Below are positions 9,679 to 18,332 of a DNA stretch of 64,000 bases, in pieces. Every line of letters starts with the position of its first letter. Within the stretch, counting starts at the first letter, position 1. Source of the DNA: Lysinibacillus fusiformis (lineage in GTDB: Bacteria; Bacillota; Bacilli; Bacillales_A; Planococcaceae); NCBI GenBank assembly GCA_030027265.1, contig JASENG010000015.1, positions 30,928 through 94,927 of the forward strand, in the 5' to 3' direction. The notes beneath the pieces are model-generated. The model did not search any database, had not been told where the DNA came from, and saw only the letters and a program-made list of their open reading frames with translations. The position numbers were made by a program, and so were the translations under genes.

Positions 9679-9711
9679 AATTTAACACATATTTATGGAG
9701 AAATTATGGAT
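9679..9711 (-). promoter_or_regulatory. CTCCATA direct-repeat box (orphan copy)
   Basis: Minus-strand heptamers ATCCATA (9705-9711) and CTCCATA (9694-9700), 11 bp apart, are followed after 9 bp by the -10-like TAAATT (9679-9684). The architecture matches the boxes upstream of resA, ccdA and the oxidase. Only a relic follows it. Confidence 0.55.
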
Positions 9712-10147
9712 TTAAGTAGGAAGTTATAATATAGAATTTTTTATGTAATTCTTATTTGTCTAATAGTTACGGAATTTACTTATGATTAACTATAACCGCT
9801 AAGGGATAAAAGAGATTACATCCGACTTATTTCTATTATTATCGAAAACCAATTTAACATCAGCAAAGGTAGATGGACTTCCTAACAAAAGAAATAAATG
9901 ATTATGAAAAAATGATAGGTTAATCTGTTAGGGTAATAATTATTTCAAACTTAAAATTTTTATTATTCCCCCACAAAGACTCCTTCCTCAAGAAACATAG
10001 CGTGGTTTGTTTTGCCAAAAGCCGCGAGTTGACGGGCAAAGTTACAAAACAAGTGCTTCCGTTCCTTTAAACAAACTTTATATTCAAGAAAAGGAGCCGA
10101 ATAAAAGCTAATCATTTGAGTAATCTACCTGCACTCACTTATAAATT

Positions 10148-10184
10148 AAAAAAGGGCTTTCCTACTTCGGAAAACCCTTTTTAT
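10148..10184 (-). terminator. Terminator after murE
   Basis: The stem AAAAAGGGCTTTCC / GGAAAACCCTTTTT has one wobble and T-rich flanks on both strands. It is placed about 250 bp past the stop of the MurE-like gene. Confidence 0.85.
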
Positions 10185-10435
10185 TTATTCCTTTACACGT
10201 TTTTAACGCCAGCTATTAACAATTTACACGCTAGATTCCCGTACTTCCTCGGCTATTGTAAATACTGCCAAATTTTCATCTTTAGTTCCGACTAGCATTG
10301 CGGTATTGCCTTCTGAAGAACAGCCACTTGCTACTCAATACCTGAACTCATACTTTTGGATATGAGCTTAAATAATTAGGGCTACCAATGTAATAACTCT
10401 TTCCGTTGATAGTTCCTGAATTAAAGAGAAATCGT

Positions 10436-11920
10436 CTAATTAATTGTTTCTATATTAGTTTTGTTAAATTCTTCGGTAAGATAAAGAACAGTTTTTTCAT
10501 CAGAGCTAGTAGGAAGAGTAAATTTTTGGTTGTAATCTTCATGACCTTTTCCTGTAATTATTATCCAATCTCCAGGTTTTGATTGTTCGATAGCCCATTT
10601 TATTGCTAAAGTACGATCAGGAATAACCAATCCTTTTTGATTACCATAAAGATTGTTCAAATCCTTTAGAGTCTGAATCATTTCTGGTATTGTTACTGAA
10701 TTTAAATCATCAAATGTCAAAATAAATTGATTACTTAGTTCCGATGAGATAGTTATCATTTCTTTTCTTTTAGATTCATCCCTGTTTCCTCGAAAGCCAA
10801 AAATGTGAGTAACTCTCTTAGCTCCATGCTGTTTTGCAGTATTCAAACAATAAAAAACCGCATTGGCTGTATGAGCATAGTCAACTACAACTGTGACATC
10901 ATTCTGTAATTTTAAAATTTCAAATCTTCCCTTGACACCCTTGAAATTTCTCAATGAATTAATAACGTCTTCTTTTTGAATACCTAAGAGTTGTGCAACT
11001 CGATATGCCATAACAAAATTATATAGATTGTGGACACCAGTCATAGGCATTGAAAAATGAATTGTTTCATTGGATTCCTCTATTGAGATTACAGATTTTT
11101 CGTAATTAAATTTTTTAATTTGAACCTCATTTTCTCTAGCTTGACCGATTGTATGAACAATTATCTCTTTCTCCTTTAAGATCTCAGCTAGTTTTTCACC
11201 CCAAAAATTATCTACGTTAACGACTGCTTGTCCATTTTCTTTTAAATGATTAAATAGTAACAGTTTAGATTTAAAATAATTTTCCATTGTTCCATGATAA
11301 TCCAGATGTTCTTGTTCAAGGTTTGTAAATATGCAAATATCAAACCTAATACCCTCAACTCTATATTGAGTTAAACCATGTGATGAAACTTCAACTATAG
11401 CTATTTCATCTCTACTTTCGGATAAGAACCTTTGCAAAGATAAAGAGCTAGGGGTGGTCTGTTTACTATGATATACCTCCCCATTTATTTCATTTTGAAT
11501 TGTTCCAATTAAGGAACAAGTCATTCCATTACTTTCTAAAATGTGTTTTAGTATAAAACTTGTTGTTGTTTTACCATTAGTGCCTGTAATTCCGATCATT
11601 AATTTTTGTTTGGATGGTGAATTGTAAAAGCTATTAGCGATAACTCCTAAAGCCTTTCTACTGTTAGAAACTTGGATATATGGCACAGGTAAAGAATTTT
11701 TTTCTATATCAATTTCACCTATTATTGCACTAGCTCCTCTTTTGATCGCATCTGAAATATAATCATGACCATCTGTGTTTAAACCCTTAATAGCAACGAA
11801 TATATAATTATTTTCTACATCAATCGAATTATCCGCTATTCCCGATATATTGATGTTTGCTGACTCGGATTTTAAAGTATTTTTTAAATCCAAAGTATTT
11901 ATTAATTGTTTTAATTTCAT
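10436..11920 (-). CDS. MurE-like Mur ligase (UDP-MurNAc-tripeptide synthetase family)
   Basis: 494 residues with the three Mur ligase domains: an N-terminal UDP-binding domain, a central ATPase with GITGTNGKTTTS (about residues 113-124) and EVSSHGL, and a C-terminal domain with VVDYAHT and GKGHE. MurE adds the third residue of the peptidoglycan stem (meso-DAP or L-Lys). The specificity loop, DNPR in DAP enzymes and DNPA-like in lysine enzymes, reads FDDLNSVT here, so the amino acid added cannot be inferred and may differ. It lies outside a dcw cluster and next to wall-hydrolase genes, suggesting a second, specialised copy. A GGAG site precedes the ATG; a terminator follows. Confidence 0.8.
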   Translation of the reverse strand: MKLKQLINTLDLKNTLKSESANINISGIADNSIDVENNYIFVAIKGLNTDGHDYISDAIKRGASAIIGEIDIEKNSLPVPYIQVSNSRKALGVIANSFYNSPSKQKLMIGITGTNGKTTTSFILKHILESNGMTCSLIGTIQNEINGEVYHSKQTTPSSLSLQRFLSESRDEIAIVEVSSHGLTQYRVEGIRFDICIFTNLEQEHLDYHGTMENYFKSKLLLFNHLKENGQAVVNVDNFWGEKLAEILKEKEIIVHTIGQARENEVQIKKFNYEKSVISIEESNETIHFSMPMTGVHNLYNFVMAYRVAQLLGIQKEDVINSLRNFKGVKGRFEILKLQNDVTVVVDYAHTANAVFYCLNTAKQHGAKRVTHIFGFRGNRDESKRKEMITISSELSNQFILTFDDLNSVTIPEMIQTLKDLNNLYGNQKGLVIPDRTLAIKWAIEQSKPGDWIIITGKGHEDYNQKFTLPTSSDEKTVLYLTEEFNKTNIETIN

Positions 11921-11971
11921 GGTTGCTTACTCCTACTATGTGGTAAATAGCAATTACATTATTATCTTCAT

Positions 11972-12356
11972 TATTCTTCTACACTTAAATGTTCTGCTAT
12001 TGCTATGCCCGCATCATTCCCAGAATTTATTAATAAGCCTTGTACTAGCTTTTTAATGTAACCTTCTCTCCTTAAAATAACTTGTTTTACCTTCTACATC
12101 CCGCGCATTGCTAATAATTGTAAAAAAATCATCTAATTTACCTGTTTCATTAGCATAAATGGCTGTATCGATTTTTGTTAACTTGCTGGATACATTTGAT
12201 TCTTAGAATTTTTTTTATATAATATTTACCCTGAATTACTTTCTAGAACTATTGTTGCTAACTTGCTAGATCATCGTGGATTCTCACCATACACCTTAGA
12301 TAAGATAGAGAGAATCAATTGCTAATACTGTAAAGATGATAATAATAATTTTCTTC
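11972..12356 (-). pseudogene. Decayed, truncated copy of the DacF-like carboxypeptidase gene
   Basis: Nucleotide-level similarity to the 5' part of the intact gene at 18333-19505 is obvious over the whole stretch, for example CACTTAAATGTTCTGCTATT and GCCCGCATCATTCCC occur in both. The start codon is lost (complement of CAT became CAA near 12355), several frameshifts interrupt it, and the 3' two-thirds of the gene, including KTG, are absent. The upstream box (12405-12437) and hairpin (12527-12565) were copied too. Confidence 0.9.
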
Positions 12357-12404
12357 AAAATAATTCTCCATACTCTTTCTTGCTTGAGAATTAAGATGTG
12401 GATT

Positions 12405-12437
12405 ATTATAAATCAAAAGTAAGGAGAAATTGTGCAG
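12405..12437 (-). promoter_or_regulatory. CTCCATA direct-repeat box of the dead dacF copy
   Basis: Heptamers CTGCACA (12431-12437) and CTCCTTA (12420-12426), then 9 bp, then a perfect TATAAT (12405-12410), all on the minus strand. The box outlived its gene. Confidence 0.7.
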
Positions 12438-12526
12438 ATATAAGTGCTGTAATCGTTATTTAAAATAAGATATAAACTCGTAATATTATTATATTGGTCA
12501 AACAGCTATATCTAGTAAAATTAAAA

Positions 12527-12565
12527 GAAGCCATTTTGAAACAGTGGGTCAAAATAGCTTCTTTT
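12527..12565. terminator. Hairpin, duplicate of the one at 19697-19739
   Basis: AGAAGCCATTTTGA pairs with TCAAAATAGCTTCT, with T-rich flanks. It is part of the duplicated segment and could act on either strand. Confidence 0.6.
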
Positions 12566-12827
12566 TGGGAAATTTTACAACAGAGGTTAATATACATGTT
12601 TCTGTTCGGACACGGTAGAATAAACCATTTTGAGTAAAATTTTTAGGTCTAGAAATTAATGCTTTTGATATATAAAACTCTTTTCAATTATATAAACTCT
12701 TTTCAATGTAAGTTGGATAGCTAACCCAAAATAACTAAACTATCACTTAGATAAAAAACATATGGAAATCTTGGTAATATATTGTTAGTCTAATTATGTC
12801 AAATACTTAGAAAGAAGTTGTAAAATT
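12566..12827. other. Upstream region of the SLH amidase gene
   Basis: AT-rich. No strong sigma-A promoter was recognised and no box of the CTCCATA type is present. The ribosome site before the ATG at 12828 (GAAAGAAG) is weak. Confidence 0.4.
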
Positions 12828-14297
12828 ATGGGGAAGAGGTTTATATTTTCTAAAGTTTTAATGTTTATTGTACTAATTACTATTATTGTTGCTCCACCAA
12901 TTAATCAAAGAAAGGTCAGTGCTGAAACAACCGATTTTTATGATATCTCATCTTCCTATTGGGCAAGTACAGAGATTAACTATTTAAGTAGTCTTTCAAT
13001 CATTGGTGGGTACGAAGATTTAAAAGGTTATTTTTTTGCCCCTGAAAAAACATTAACACGTGCAGAGGCCGCTAAAATGGTGATGAGTGCAAAAAAAGAA
13101 AAACCGGCTTTGTTATCTAAGACAAGGTTTCCTGATGTATCAGAAAAACATTGGGCTGCTGGTTGGATTGAAAAAGCTGTTCAATTAAACATCTTTGACG
13201 GAAATCCAGATGGTACATTTGCACCCGATGAATCATTAACACGCGGTCAAATGACAAAAATATTAGTAAAAGCATTCGGATTAACAGTTGAGAACCAGCA
13301 AAATGAACCATTTGTAGATGTTTATATTAATGATGAATTCAGACCATATATCAGTACTCTTTATCAACTTGGAATTGCATCAGGATACGGTGATAGATTT
13401 AATTCTAAACAAAACATTAAACGTTCAGAATTTGCAGTATTCCTTACTCGAACACTTAATCCAAGTTACCGAAAAAAACCGGCAACCTCAAATCAATCAA
13501 CACAAAAAACAATACCTGCTGCCTCAACTAAAACAGCAAGAGTAACAACAGATGTCTTAAACGTACGTTCTGGACCTTCAACGAATGATGAAGTGATTGG
13601 GCAATTATCACTTGGCAGTGTTGTAAATATATACTCATTAAACGGAAATTGGGCGGAAATTTTTTATAAGAATGGAGTAGGATATATAAGTACCAGTTAT
13701 ATTAGTACTTATAGTGGGACATCGGAGTTTACACAAACAACCAATAATGCTCTTAAAAACCAAGTCATTGTTCTTGATGCAGGGCATGGTGGGAAAGATC
13801 CTGGAACAACAGAAAATGGCATGTATGAAAAGGACATCACTCTCAATGTTATAGAACTTTTGGAGAAAAAAGTAAAGGCTGCCGGCGCAAAAGTCATTTT
13901 GACACGGAATTCCGATACCTTTCCAACCCTTGATGAACGAGTGAAAATTGCCAATCAAAACGGTGCAGATATTTTTGTGAGTGTCCATGTTAATTCTGGT
14001 TCTTCATCAGCAACTGGAACCGAAACATTTTACGATTCTTCCAAAAATCCACAAAGTGAAGAGGGTAAAAAATTAGCTGCCGAAATTCAAAAACAAATAG
14101 TTTCGCTTTTAAAAATGAAAGATCGTGGTGTTAAGAATGAAAGATACCAAGTTATAACCTACACAAAAATGCCAAGTGTTCTCGTTGAACTAGGATTTGT
14201 TACTAATTCAGAAGATGCAAAGAAACTTGCTGATCAACGTGAATTATACGCAGAGGCAATTTATAACGGAATACTTGCTTACTATAACAAAAAATAA
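12828..14297 (+). CDS. SLH-anchored N-acetylmuramoyl-L-alanine amidase
   Basis: 489 residues. A signal peptide ends near VSAE (about 32). Three SLH repeats follow (about 36-90, 100-155, 160-215; RFPDVSEKHWAAGW and NPDGTFAPDESLTRGQ are typical), then a bacterial SH3 domain (about 238-295; LNVRSGPSTNDEVIG). A C-terminal Amidase_3 domain (about 312-487) carries zinc and catalytic landmarks LDAGHGGKDPG, YEKDITLNV, VSVHVNS and VLVELGFVTN. It cleaves the bond between MurNAc and L-Ala while held on the wall by SLH-polysaccharide binding. It is the only plus-strand gene in this part of the window. A strong terminator follows. Confidence 0.95.
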   Translation: MGKRFIFSKVLMFIVLITIIVAPPINQRKVSAETTDFYDISSSYWASTEINYLSSLSIIGGYEDLKGYFFAPEKTLTRAEAAKMVMSAKKEKPALLSKTRFPDVSEKHWAAGWIEKAVQLNIFDGNPDGTFAPDESLTRGQMTKILVKAFGLTVENQQNEPFVDVYINDEFRPYISTLYQLGIASGYGDRFNSKQNIKRSEFAVFLTRTLNPSYRKKPATSNQSTQKTIPAASTKTARVTTDVLNVRSGPSTNDEVIGQLSLGSVVNIYSLNGNWAEIFYKNGVGYISTSYISTYSGTSEFTQTTNNALKNQVIVLDAGHGGKDPGTTENGMYEKDITLNVIELLEKKVKAAGAKVILTRNSDTFPTLDERVKIANQNGADIFVSVHVNSGSSSATGTETFYDSSKNPQSEEGKKLAAEIQKQIVSLLKMKDRGVKNERYQVITYTKMPSVLVELGFVTNSEDAKKLADQRELYAEAIYNGILAYYNKK

Positions 14298-14362
14298 GAA
14301 AAAACTAAAAAAGTTAAAGAAACATAAGCCGTTACATAGAAACAGGCTTGTCCGAAAACTAA

Positions 14363-14402
14363 AAAAATGTACAATTCAGCAGAAATTGAATTGTACATTT
14401 TT
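14363..14402 (+). terminator. Terminator after the SLH amidase
   Basis: AAAAATGTACAATTCA (14363-14378) pairs perfectly with the arm at 14387-14402, followed by TTGCTTTTC. It lies 65 bp past the amidase stop. Confidence 0.9.
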
Positions 14403-14895
14403 GCTTTTCAAAAACGGTTGACTCTTGTTATGGTATTCCAACCTCATAAACCCACATAGCCAAGTTTGGTTACTACATTGCAATCTTTTTTACTGCAGTC
14501 TGTAATCATAAAGTACACTCTGGTTTTCTTAAACAATGATTTTTGAGAGCCATTGCCAACGGAAGAATAGGCGTTTTTTCCATAGGAGTTAGCTGTATAA
14601 CTCGGTTTTTATTAGTCCAACCCTAATTGTAAGACTAAGTTCGATAAGCGACTGACCCACAAGGTGAGATAAATAAAAAAACACCTTTATCCTGAATTCC
14701 GGTATAGATAACTAAAATTGAAGATAAAGGTGTTTTTTATAGGAACAAGAGTTAGTTATTCATAGGAAGTGAAGTGAAGCTATTGAGATGCATTTAGCAG
14801 GTATATCAGTAAGCAGGAATCCACCACTTAGTGAGAGGACTAAATAGGTTCCACTGTAATGAGAATACAATTAATGAATCATTAAAGATTCCATA
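14403..14895. other. Intergenic region with an mrpB-side terminator
   Basis: No gene seen. The hairpin at 14676-14738 is the only structured element. Confidence 0.5.
14676..14738 (-). terminator. Long-loop terminator-like hairpin
   Basis: AAAAACACCTTTATC (ending 14692) and GATAAAGGTGTTTTT (from 14723) pair perfectly around a loop of about 30 bases. T tracts on both sides would allow termination in either direction, including of mrpB. Confidence 0.7.
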
Positions 14896-15327
14896 CTATT
14901 CATCCTCACTTATACTTAAAATAATTGTAACAAGCGTTCCAATTACCGTTAATGCAACACCTGCTTCAAAAATCGTAACCGTCGTTAAATCCTTTTCTCC
15001 TATAATCGGAAACGTAAAAGAACCCTTTGTTTGCGTTAAAAATGGTGCATCAAAAAAGATGGAGCCAATCGCTGTCCCAGTCGATAAAAGTACACCAAAA
15101 GCAGCTACTTTTTTAAAATCAAAGGGCATTTTTTTGTGAATGGTTTCAAGATCATACGTAATATAAAGAAGTACAATGGCTGAGCCTAGTACAAGCCCGC
15201 CAATAAATCCTCCACCAGGTGCATTATGTCCTGAAAAGAAGAGGTAAACGCCAAGCGTTAATATGATAAACACAACACCTTTAACAACCGTTCTTAGAAT
15301 GACATCATTAATCTTCAATGTCTGCAT
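14896..15327 (-). CDS. mrpB: MrpB/MnhB subunit of an Mrp-type Na+/H+ antiporter, orphaned
   Basis: 143 residues, full length for MrpB, with four membrane segments. Family landmarks: GHNAPGGGFIGGL near residue 34 and FFDAPFLT near 95. MrpB normally works only inside the seven-subunit Mrp complex, but no mrpC-G follow and only the tail of mrpA precedes it. It is therefore a leftover of a broken operon, although its own frame and a strong GGAGGGGGG ribosome site are intact. Confidence 0.9.
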   Translation of the reverse strand: MQTLKINDVILRTVVKGVVFIILTLGVYLFFSGHNAPGGGFIGGLVLGSAIVLLYITYDLETIHKKMPFDFKKVAAFGVLLSTGTAIGSIFFDAPFLTQTKGSFTFPIIGEKDLTTVTIFEAGVALTVIGTLVTIILSISEDE

Positions 15328-15425
15328 CCCCCCCTCCTCGCAGCTTTTAAATTTATAAGTATATAAACTCCCAAGCCTGCCATAAAGAAAACCACGGCCT
15401 CAAGTCCATTCCTCCAAGTATCTGT
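15308..15425 (-). pseudogene. mrpA: C-terminal remnant of mrpA
   Basis: A minus-strand frame reads TDTWRNGLEAVVFFMAGLGV, then YILINLKAARRGDADIED, and stops at 15308, inside the start of mrpB. This fits the last membrane segment of an MrpA subunit, and the overlap of mrpA stop with mrpB start is usual in intact mrp operons. Upstream the frame is closed by a stop, so over 95 percent of the gene is gone. Confidence 0.6.
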
Positions 15426-15612
15426 CTGTTATATTACCTGTAAAACTTCTATTTATATTAGTACATGGTGAATATTTTGCATTTAGTATTTACCTTTAAT
15501 TGAATTCTAATCCAAATAATCCTTAATATATATAAAGAAAAATAATGGATCATTTATTTCAATGTGTATAAAAGCCCTTAGAGATTGATTTCTTATAGTA
15601 ATGGAATTCGGA

Positions 15613-16755
15613 TCACTTAGTTATAAAGTTTTGTGTATAATATGGTTTTTCTTCTGTGTCAAACCCAACACCAATTCCTAATGATTCAAAGTTGGATTGA
15701 AGGATATTTTCTCTATGCCCCATAGAGTTCATTAAGCCTTCATGAGCAAAAATACTGCTTAATTGACCAGCTGCAATATTTTCACCTGCTGTTTGAAAAG
15801 AAATATTATCCTCTTCCATACGATCAAAAGGTGATTGGCCTTCTATATTTGTATGATCAAAATATTGATTAACAGCCATATCCACACTATGATCCCGTGC
15901 CGTTATTTTTACACGATCATCCCATGTTAAAGGTTGAAGCCTATTTACTACTCTGGAAGAATTAGTTAAATCAAATAGTTGATATTCAAAGCCTTCTATT
16001 AATGATTGGTTTCCCTCTGCATAAAATTCACTTTTATCATTTTCTAATTCTTCACTAATAATTTGAATAGCTGTTACCGTATTTTCTTTATGTTTATCAA
16101 AAAAGATAGTTATATAACTATCTTCAAACTGGTATAAATAATATTCACCGTCATTTTTAACTTGATAGGATATCCTTCCCTTTTTCAAGAATGTTAACGG
16201 ATCACCAAATTGCGCTAATACTAAATCTTTCGGGCTACCAATTTTAATTTTTTGTTTAGAAGAAATTAAATCTTGATTAGTATATAATCCTGCCACTTTA
16301 TTGTCATTATCATAAGCAATCATAAAAAAGTTACGATATTGATCATGATAAGCATTCCAATTTACTCCATACTCATTCATGGAAGATCTCTTAGCTTCAC
16401 CAACTAGCTTTTCAACTTCTTCTCTTGTATCACCAAGCTCTATATTATGAATGGAAAAAGACTGAGAAGTAGGTTCTGATAATCTCGGCTTTTCGATATC
16501 TGGTGACTCGGGATTAGAAGGATCACTTCGATACTTGGTAATTACTTGATTAAGCTCACCAAATATTTGATCCAATCCAACTCCTAAAAAACCTAGTGCA
16601 TTCTGAATATTAGGGTTTTCTTTCCAGGATTCTAAATCGGCCGTTATATTTTGATAAATCATTTGAATTTTGGAATCTTGAATATCTTTTGCGTATATAA
16701 CCCAAATCACCCCAAGAACGATGAATAAAGGTAATAATTTTCGTATTAACCGCAA
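15613..16755 (-). CDS. CAP-domain secreted/membrane-anchored protein (YlbC-like)
   Basis: About 380 residues. The start is taken as TTG at 16753-16755, because AGGAGG lies directly before it; a longer frame to 16803 would bury that site. An N-terminal membrane anchor (RLIRKLLPLFIVLGVIWV) is followed by a CAP-associated N-terminal domain (about 100-235, IELGDTREEVEKLVG) and a C-terminal CAP/SCP domain (about 255-380). CAP landmarks: ITARDHSVDMAVNQYFDHTN, AGENIAAG, GLMNSMGHRENIL. Bacillus relatives with this layout are sporulation- or wall-associated and of unknown activity. It stands alone. Confidence 0.88.
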   Translation of the reverse strand: MRLIRKLLPLFIVLGVIWVIYAKDIQDSKIQMIYQNITADLESWKENPNIQNALGFLGVGLDQIFGELNQVITKYRSDPSNPESPDIEKPRLSEPTSQSFSIHNIELGDTREEVEKLVGEAKRSSMNEYGVNWNAYHDQYRNFFMIAYDNDNKVAGLYTNQDLISSKQKIKIGSPKDLVLAQFGDPLTFLKKGRISYQVKNDGEYYLYQFEDSYITIFFDKHKENTVTAIQIISEELENDKSEFYAEGNQSLIEGFEYQLFDLTNSSRVVNRLQPLTWDDRVKITARDHSVDMAVNQYFDHTNIEGQSPFDRMEEDNISFQTAGENIAAGQLSSIFAHEGLMNSMGHRENILQSNFESLGIGVGFDTEEKPYYTQNFITK

Positions 16756-17127
16756 GAAATTTCCTCCTATTGAATTGATAGATATAAAAAGTGTTGGTTG
16801 CAAAGTAATATCTAGAGTGGCATTAAAAAGAAAGTAAATAATAATTTTTGTTAATTTTAATTACATATTTGAAAAAGAGGGGAAAGGAAACGTAGTTTGA
16901 GTTAGCATTTCTTCAGGATCTATATTGACAAGCAAAATAACTATCTTCTTTCGGGGAGGTTATAATACAACAAAGTTAAATGTGTATGAATGATGTTGTA
17001 ATTTTAAAATACGGAATTTCCGCGCAATCCATTATCGTATAAAAGGGTAATGTTTTTCACGCCTTTACAATGCCTATATTTTGTTCTTAACAAATAAACC
17101 GTAGTAATATTCATTACTAAATAGTGT
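16756..17127. other. Intergenic region
   Basis: No gene supported. A TATAAT at 16961 and a TTGACA at 16925 occur on the plus strand but are 30 bp apart and lead into no gene. Confidence 0.4.
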
Positions 17128-17280
17128 TCATGTCATCTGTATCCTTCCCTTTATCTGAGCATTTTCTACTGCTAAGATAGTTTGTTTTAAATTTTCTAAA
17201 CTTATCACATTAACATTAACATTAATAGAATTAAATATTCTTCTCCGCCATATAGTTTTGGCCCTTGAAGTGTTTTTCAT
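17128..17280 (-). CDS. Small hypothetical protein, 50 residues
   Basis: The start ATG (17278-17280) is chosen by a strong GGGAGGAAA seven bases upstream. The peptide begins MKNTSRAKTIWRRRIFNSI, followed by a VNVNV repeat and SLENLKQTILAVENAQIKGR; it is basic, with no signal peptide. The family is not recognised. A terminator-like hairpin sits in its 5' leader (17301-17346), so it is either cut off from upstream transcription or controlled by attenuation. It may be a remnant. Confidence 0.45.
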   Translation of the reverse strand: MKNTSRAKTIWRRRIFNSINVNVNVISLENLKQTILAVENAQIKGRIQMT

Positions 17281-17300
17281 TATGGTTTCCTCCCAAGTAT

Positions 17301-17346
17301 AAAAAGGAGCCATTAGTCAGATAGTGACCAAATGAATCTCCTTTTT
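17301..17346 (-). terminator. Hairpin in front of the 50-residue gene
   Basis: AAAAAGGAG (17301-17309) and CTCCTTTTT (17338-17346) form a nine-pair stem with a 28-base loop and T-rich end on the minus strand. It lies between resA and the small gene: either the resA terminator or a leader attenuator. Confidence 0.6.
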
Positions 17347-17629
17347 CCCTCTAAAATGAATTATTCAAAGACTAAATTGACGTCTTCTGACATCACAAAC
17401 TATAATTCGCTATCGACAACCCTTGATGAGCAGATAGCTATACTTTCGGAAATACACAATTTGATTCATTATTATAACTTTGTGAGTTAACCTCTCCATG
17501 TTTCATTACAACATCATCTCTCAGTCATTCACTATGCTGTGTATATCCCAATTAGGCTTATTTTCTTTAACCTGTTAAAGTATAGGTTATACAAGTTATT
17601 CCGCATTCCTTACAATTAAAGACGCACTC
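17347..17629. other. Gap between the leader hairpin and resA
   Basis: No gene. A segment just below the resA stop reads GCGTCTTTAATTGTAAGG on the minus strand, which may be part of a dispersed repeat, though no second copy was confirmed in this window. Confidence 0.35.
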
Positions 17630-18163
17630 TTATTCTGGCTTTATCTGATTCATATAACTTAATATGCTTTCATCACTCATTTCCCCAGTGATTATTTTCT
17701 CTATTTTACCTTCCGGATTAACTAAAATAGTCGTTGGTAATGGTTTAATATTATAAGCTAGCATAACGCTTTTATTTTTATCTATTAAAACAGGGAAGGA
17801 AAGGCCTTTTCGATCAATATAATCTTGAACCACGAAATCAGATTCCGCAATATTAACAGCTAATACTTGAATGCCTTCATCTTTATATTCTTGGTAATAT
17901 TTGTCGATGATTGGAAATTCTCTTTCACATGGTTTGCACCATGTTCCCCAAAAATTCAAAAAGACTCCTTGTCCTTTGTACTCCGATAAGTTATGTGTTT
18001 CCCCGTTCATATCAACTAATTCAAAATCAGGAGCAGCATCTCCAACCTGTAAAACTTTGTTTTTCTCTTTAGTCAAACTATTGTAAACAGTAAAGACTAT
18101 TGCTCCTGCTAATATCACCAAGATAAATAGGCGCATGAAAAGTCTCCTACTTTTTTTATCCAT
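17630..18163 (-). CDS. resA: ResA thiol-disulfide oxidoreductase
   Basis: 177 residues from the ATG at 18163, preferred because AAAGGA lies 9 bases upstream. One N-terminal membrane anchor (about 10-29), then a thioredoxin-like domain facing outward. The active site is WCKPC (C76, C79) in GTWCKPCEREFP, with the cis-proline region LPTTILVNPEG. ResA reduces the CXXCH cysteines of apocytochrome c before ResBC attaches haem and is itself reduced by CcdA (59913-60623). It is separated from resBC by 8.6 kb but has its own box-type promoter at 18244-18276, shared with ccdA and copper genes. Bacillus ResA has CEPC; here the dipeptide is KP. Confidence 0.9.
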   Translation of the reverse strand: MDKKSRRLFMRLFILVILAGAIVFTVYNSLTKEKNKVLQVGDAAPDFELVDMNGETHNLSEYKGQGVFLNFWGTWCKPCEREFPIIDKYYQEYKDEGIQVLAVNIAESDFVVQDYIDRKGLSFPVLIDKNKSVMLAYNIKPLPTTILVNPEGKIEKIITGEMSDESILSYMNQIKPE

Positions 18164-18243
18164 AAGAACATATCCTTTCTCCAATAAACTATTCCTTGAT
18201 ATTTTGAAGTTACTAAAACTTTAACAATATTTCTTTAAAGAAT

Positions 18244-18276
18244 AGTATAATAAATAAATGTGGAGAAAATATGCAG
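18244..18276 (-). promoter_or_regulatory. CTCCATA direct-repeat box and -10 of resA
   Basis: Minus-strand CTGCATA (18270-18276) and CTCCACA (18259-18265), 11-bp period, then 9 bp, then TATACT (18244-18249). The -10 lies about 80 bp before the resA start. Confidence 0.75.
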
Positions 18277-18332
18277 ATATAGTGGATTTTACTTCTCTTA
18301 TCCAATAAGACTTTTTATTAAGTCTATTTATT

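Larger units (their letters stand above)
9015..10435. other. 1.4-kb gene-poor region upstream of resB
   Basis: No intact gene. It contains a relic of a VTT-type membrane gene (9411-9536), a regulatory box with -10 (9679-9711), and the murE terminator (10148-10184). A TATAAT-like sequence near 9105-9115 on the minus strand may be the resB promoter, without a good -35. Confidence 0.5.
11972..12660. repeat. Degenerate direct repeat of about 19087-19830
   Basis: The segment holding the dead dacF copy, its promoter box and the next hairpin parallels the same series at 19087-19830 in the same orientation. It represents an old segmental duplication about 7 kb apart, with clear decay of this copy. 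Confidence 0.8.

Noticed and set aside
16925..16966. TTGACA and TATAAT as a plus-strand promoter
   Set aside because: Spacing is 30 bp and no gene follows on that strand.
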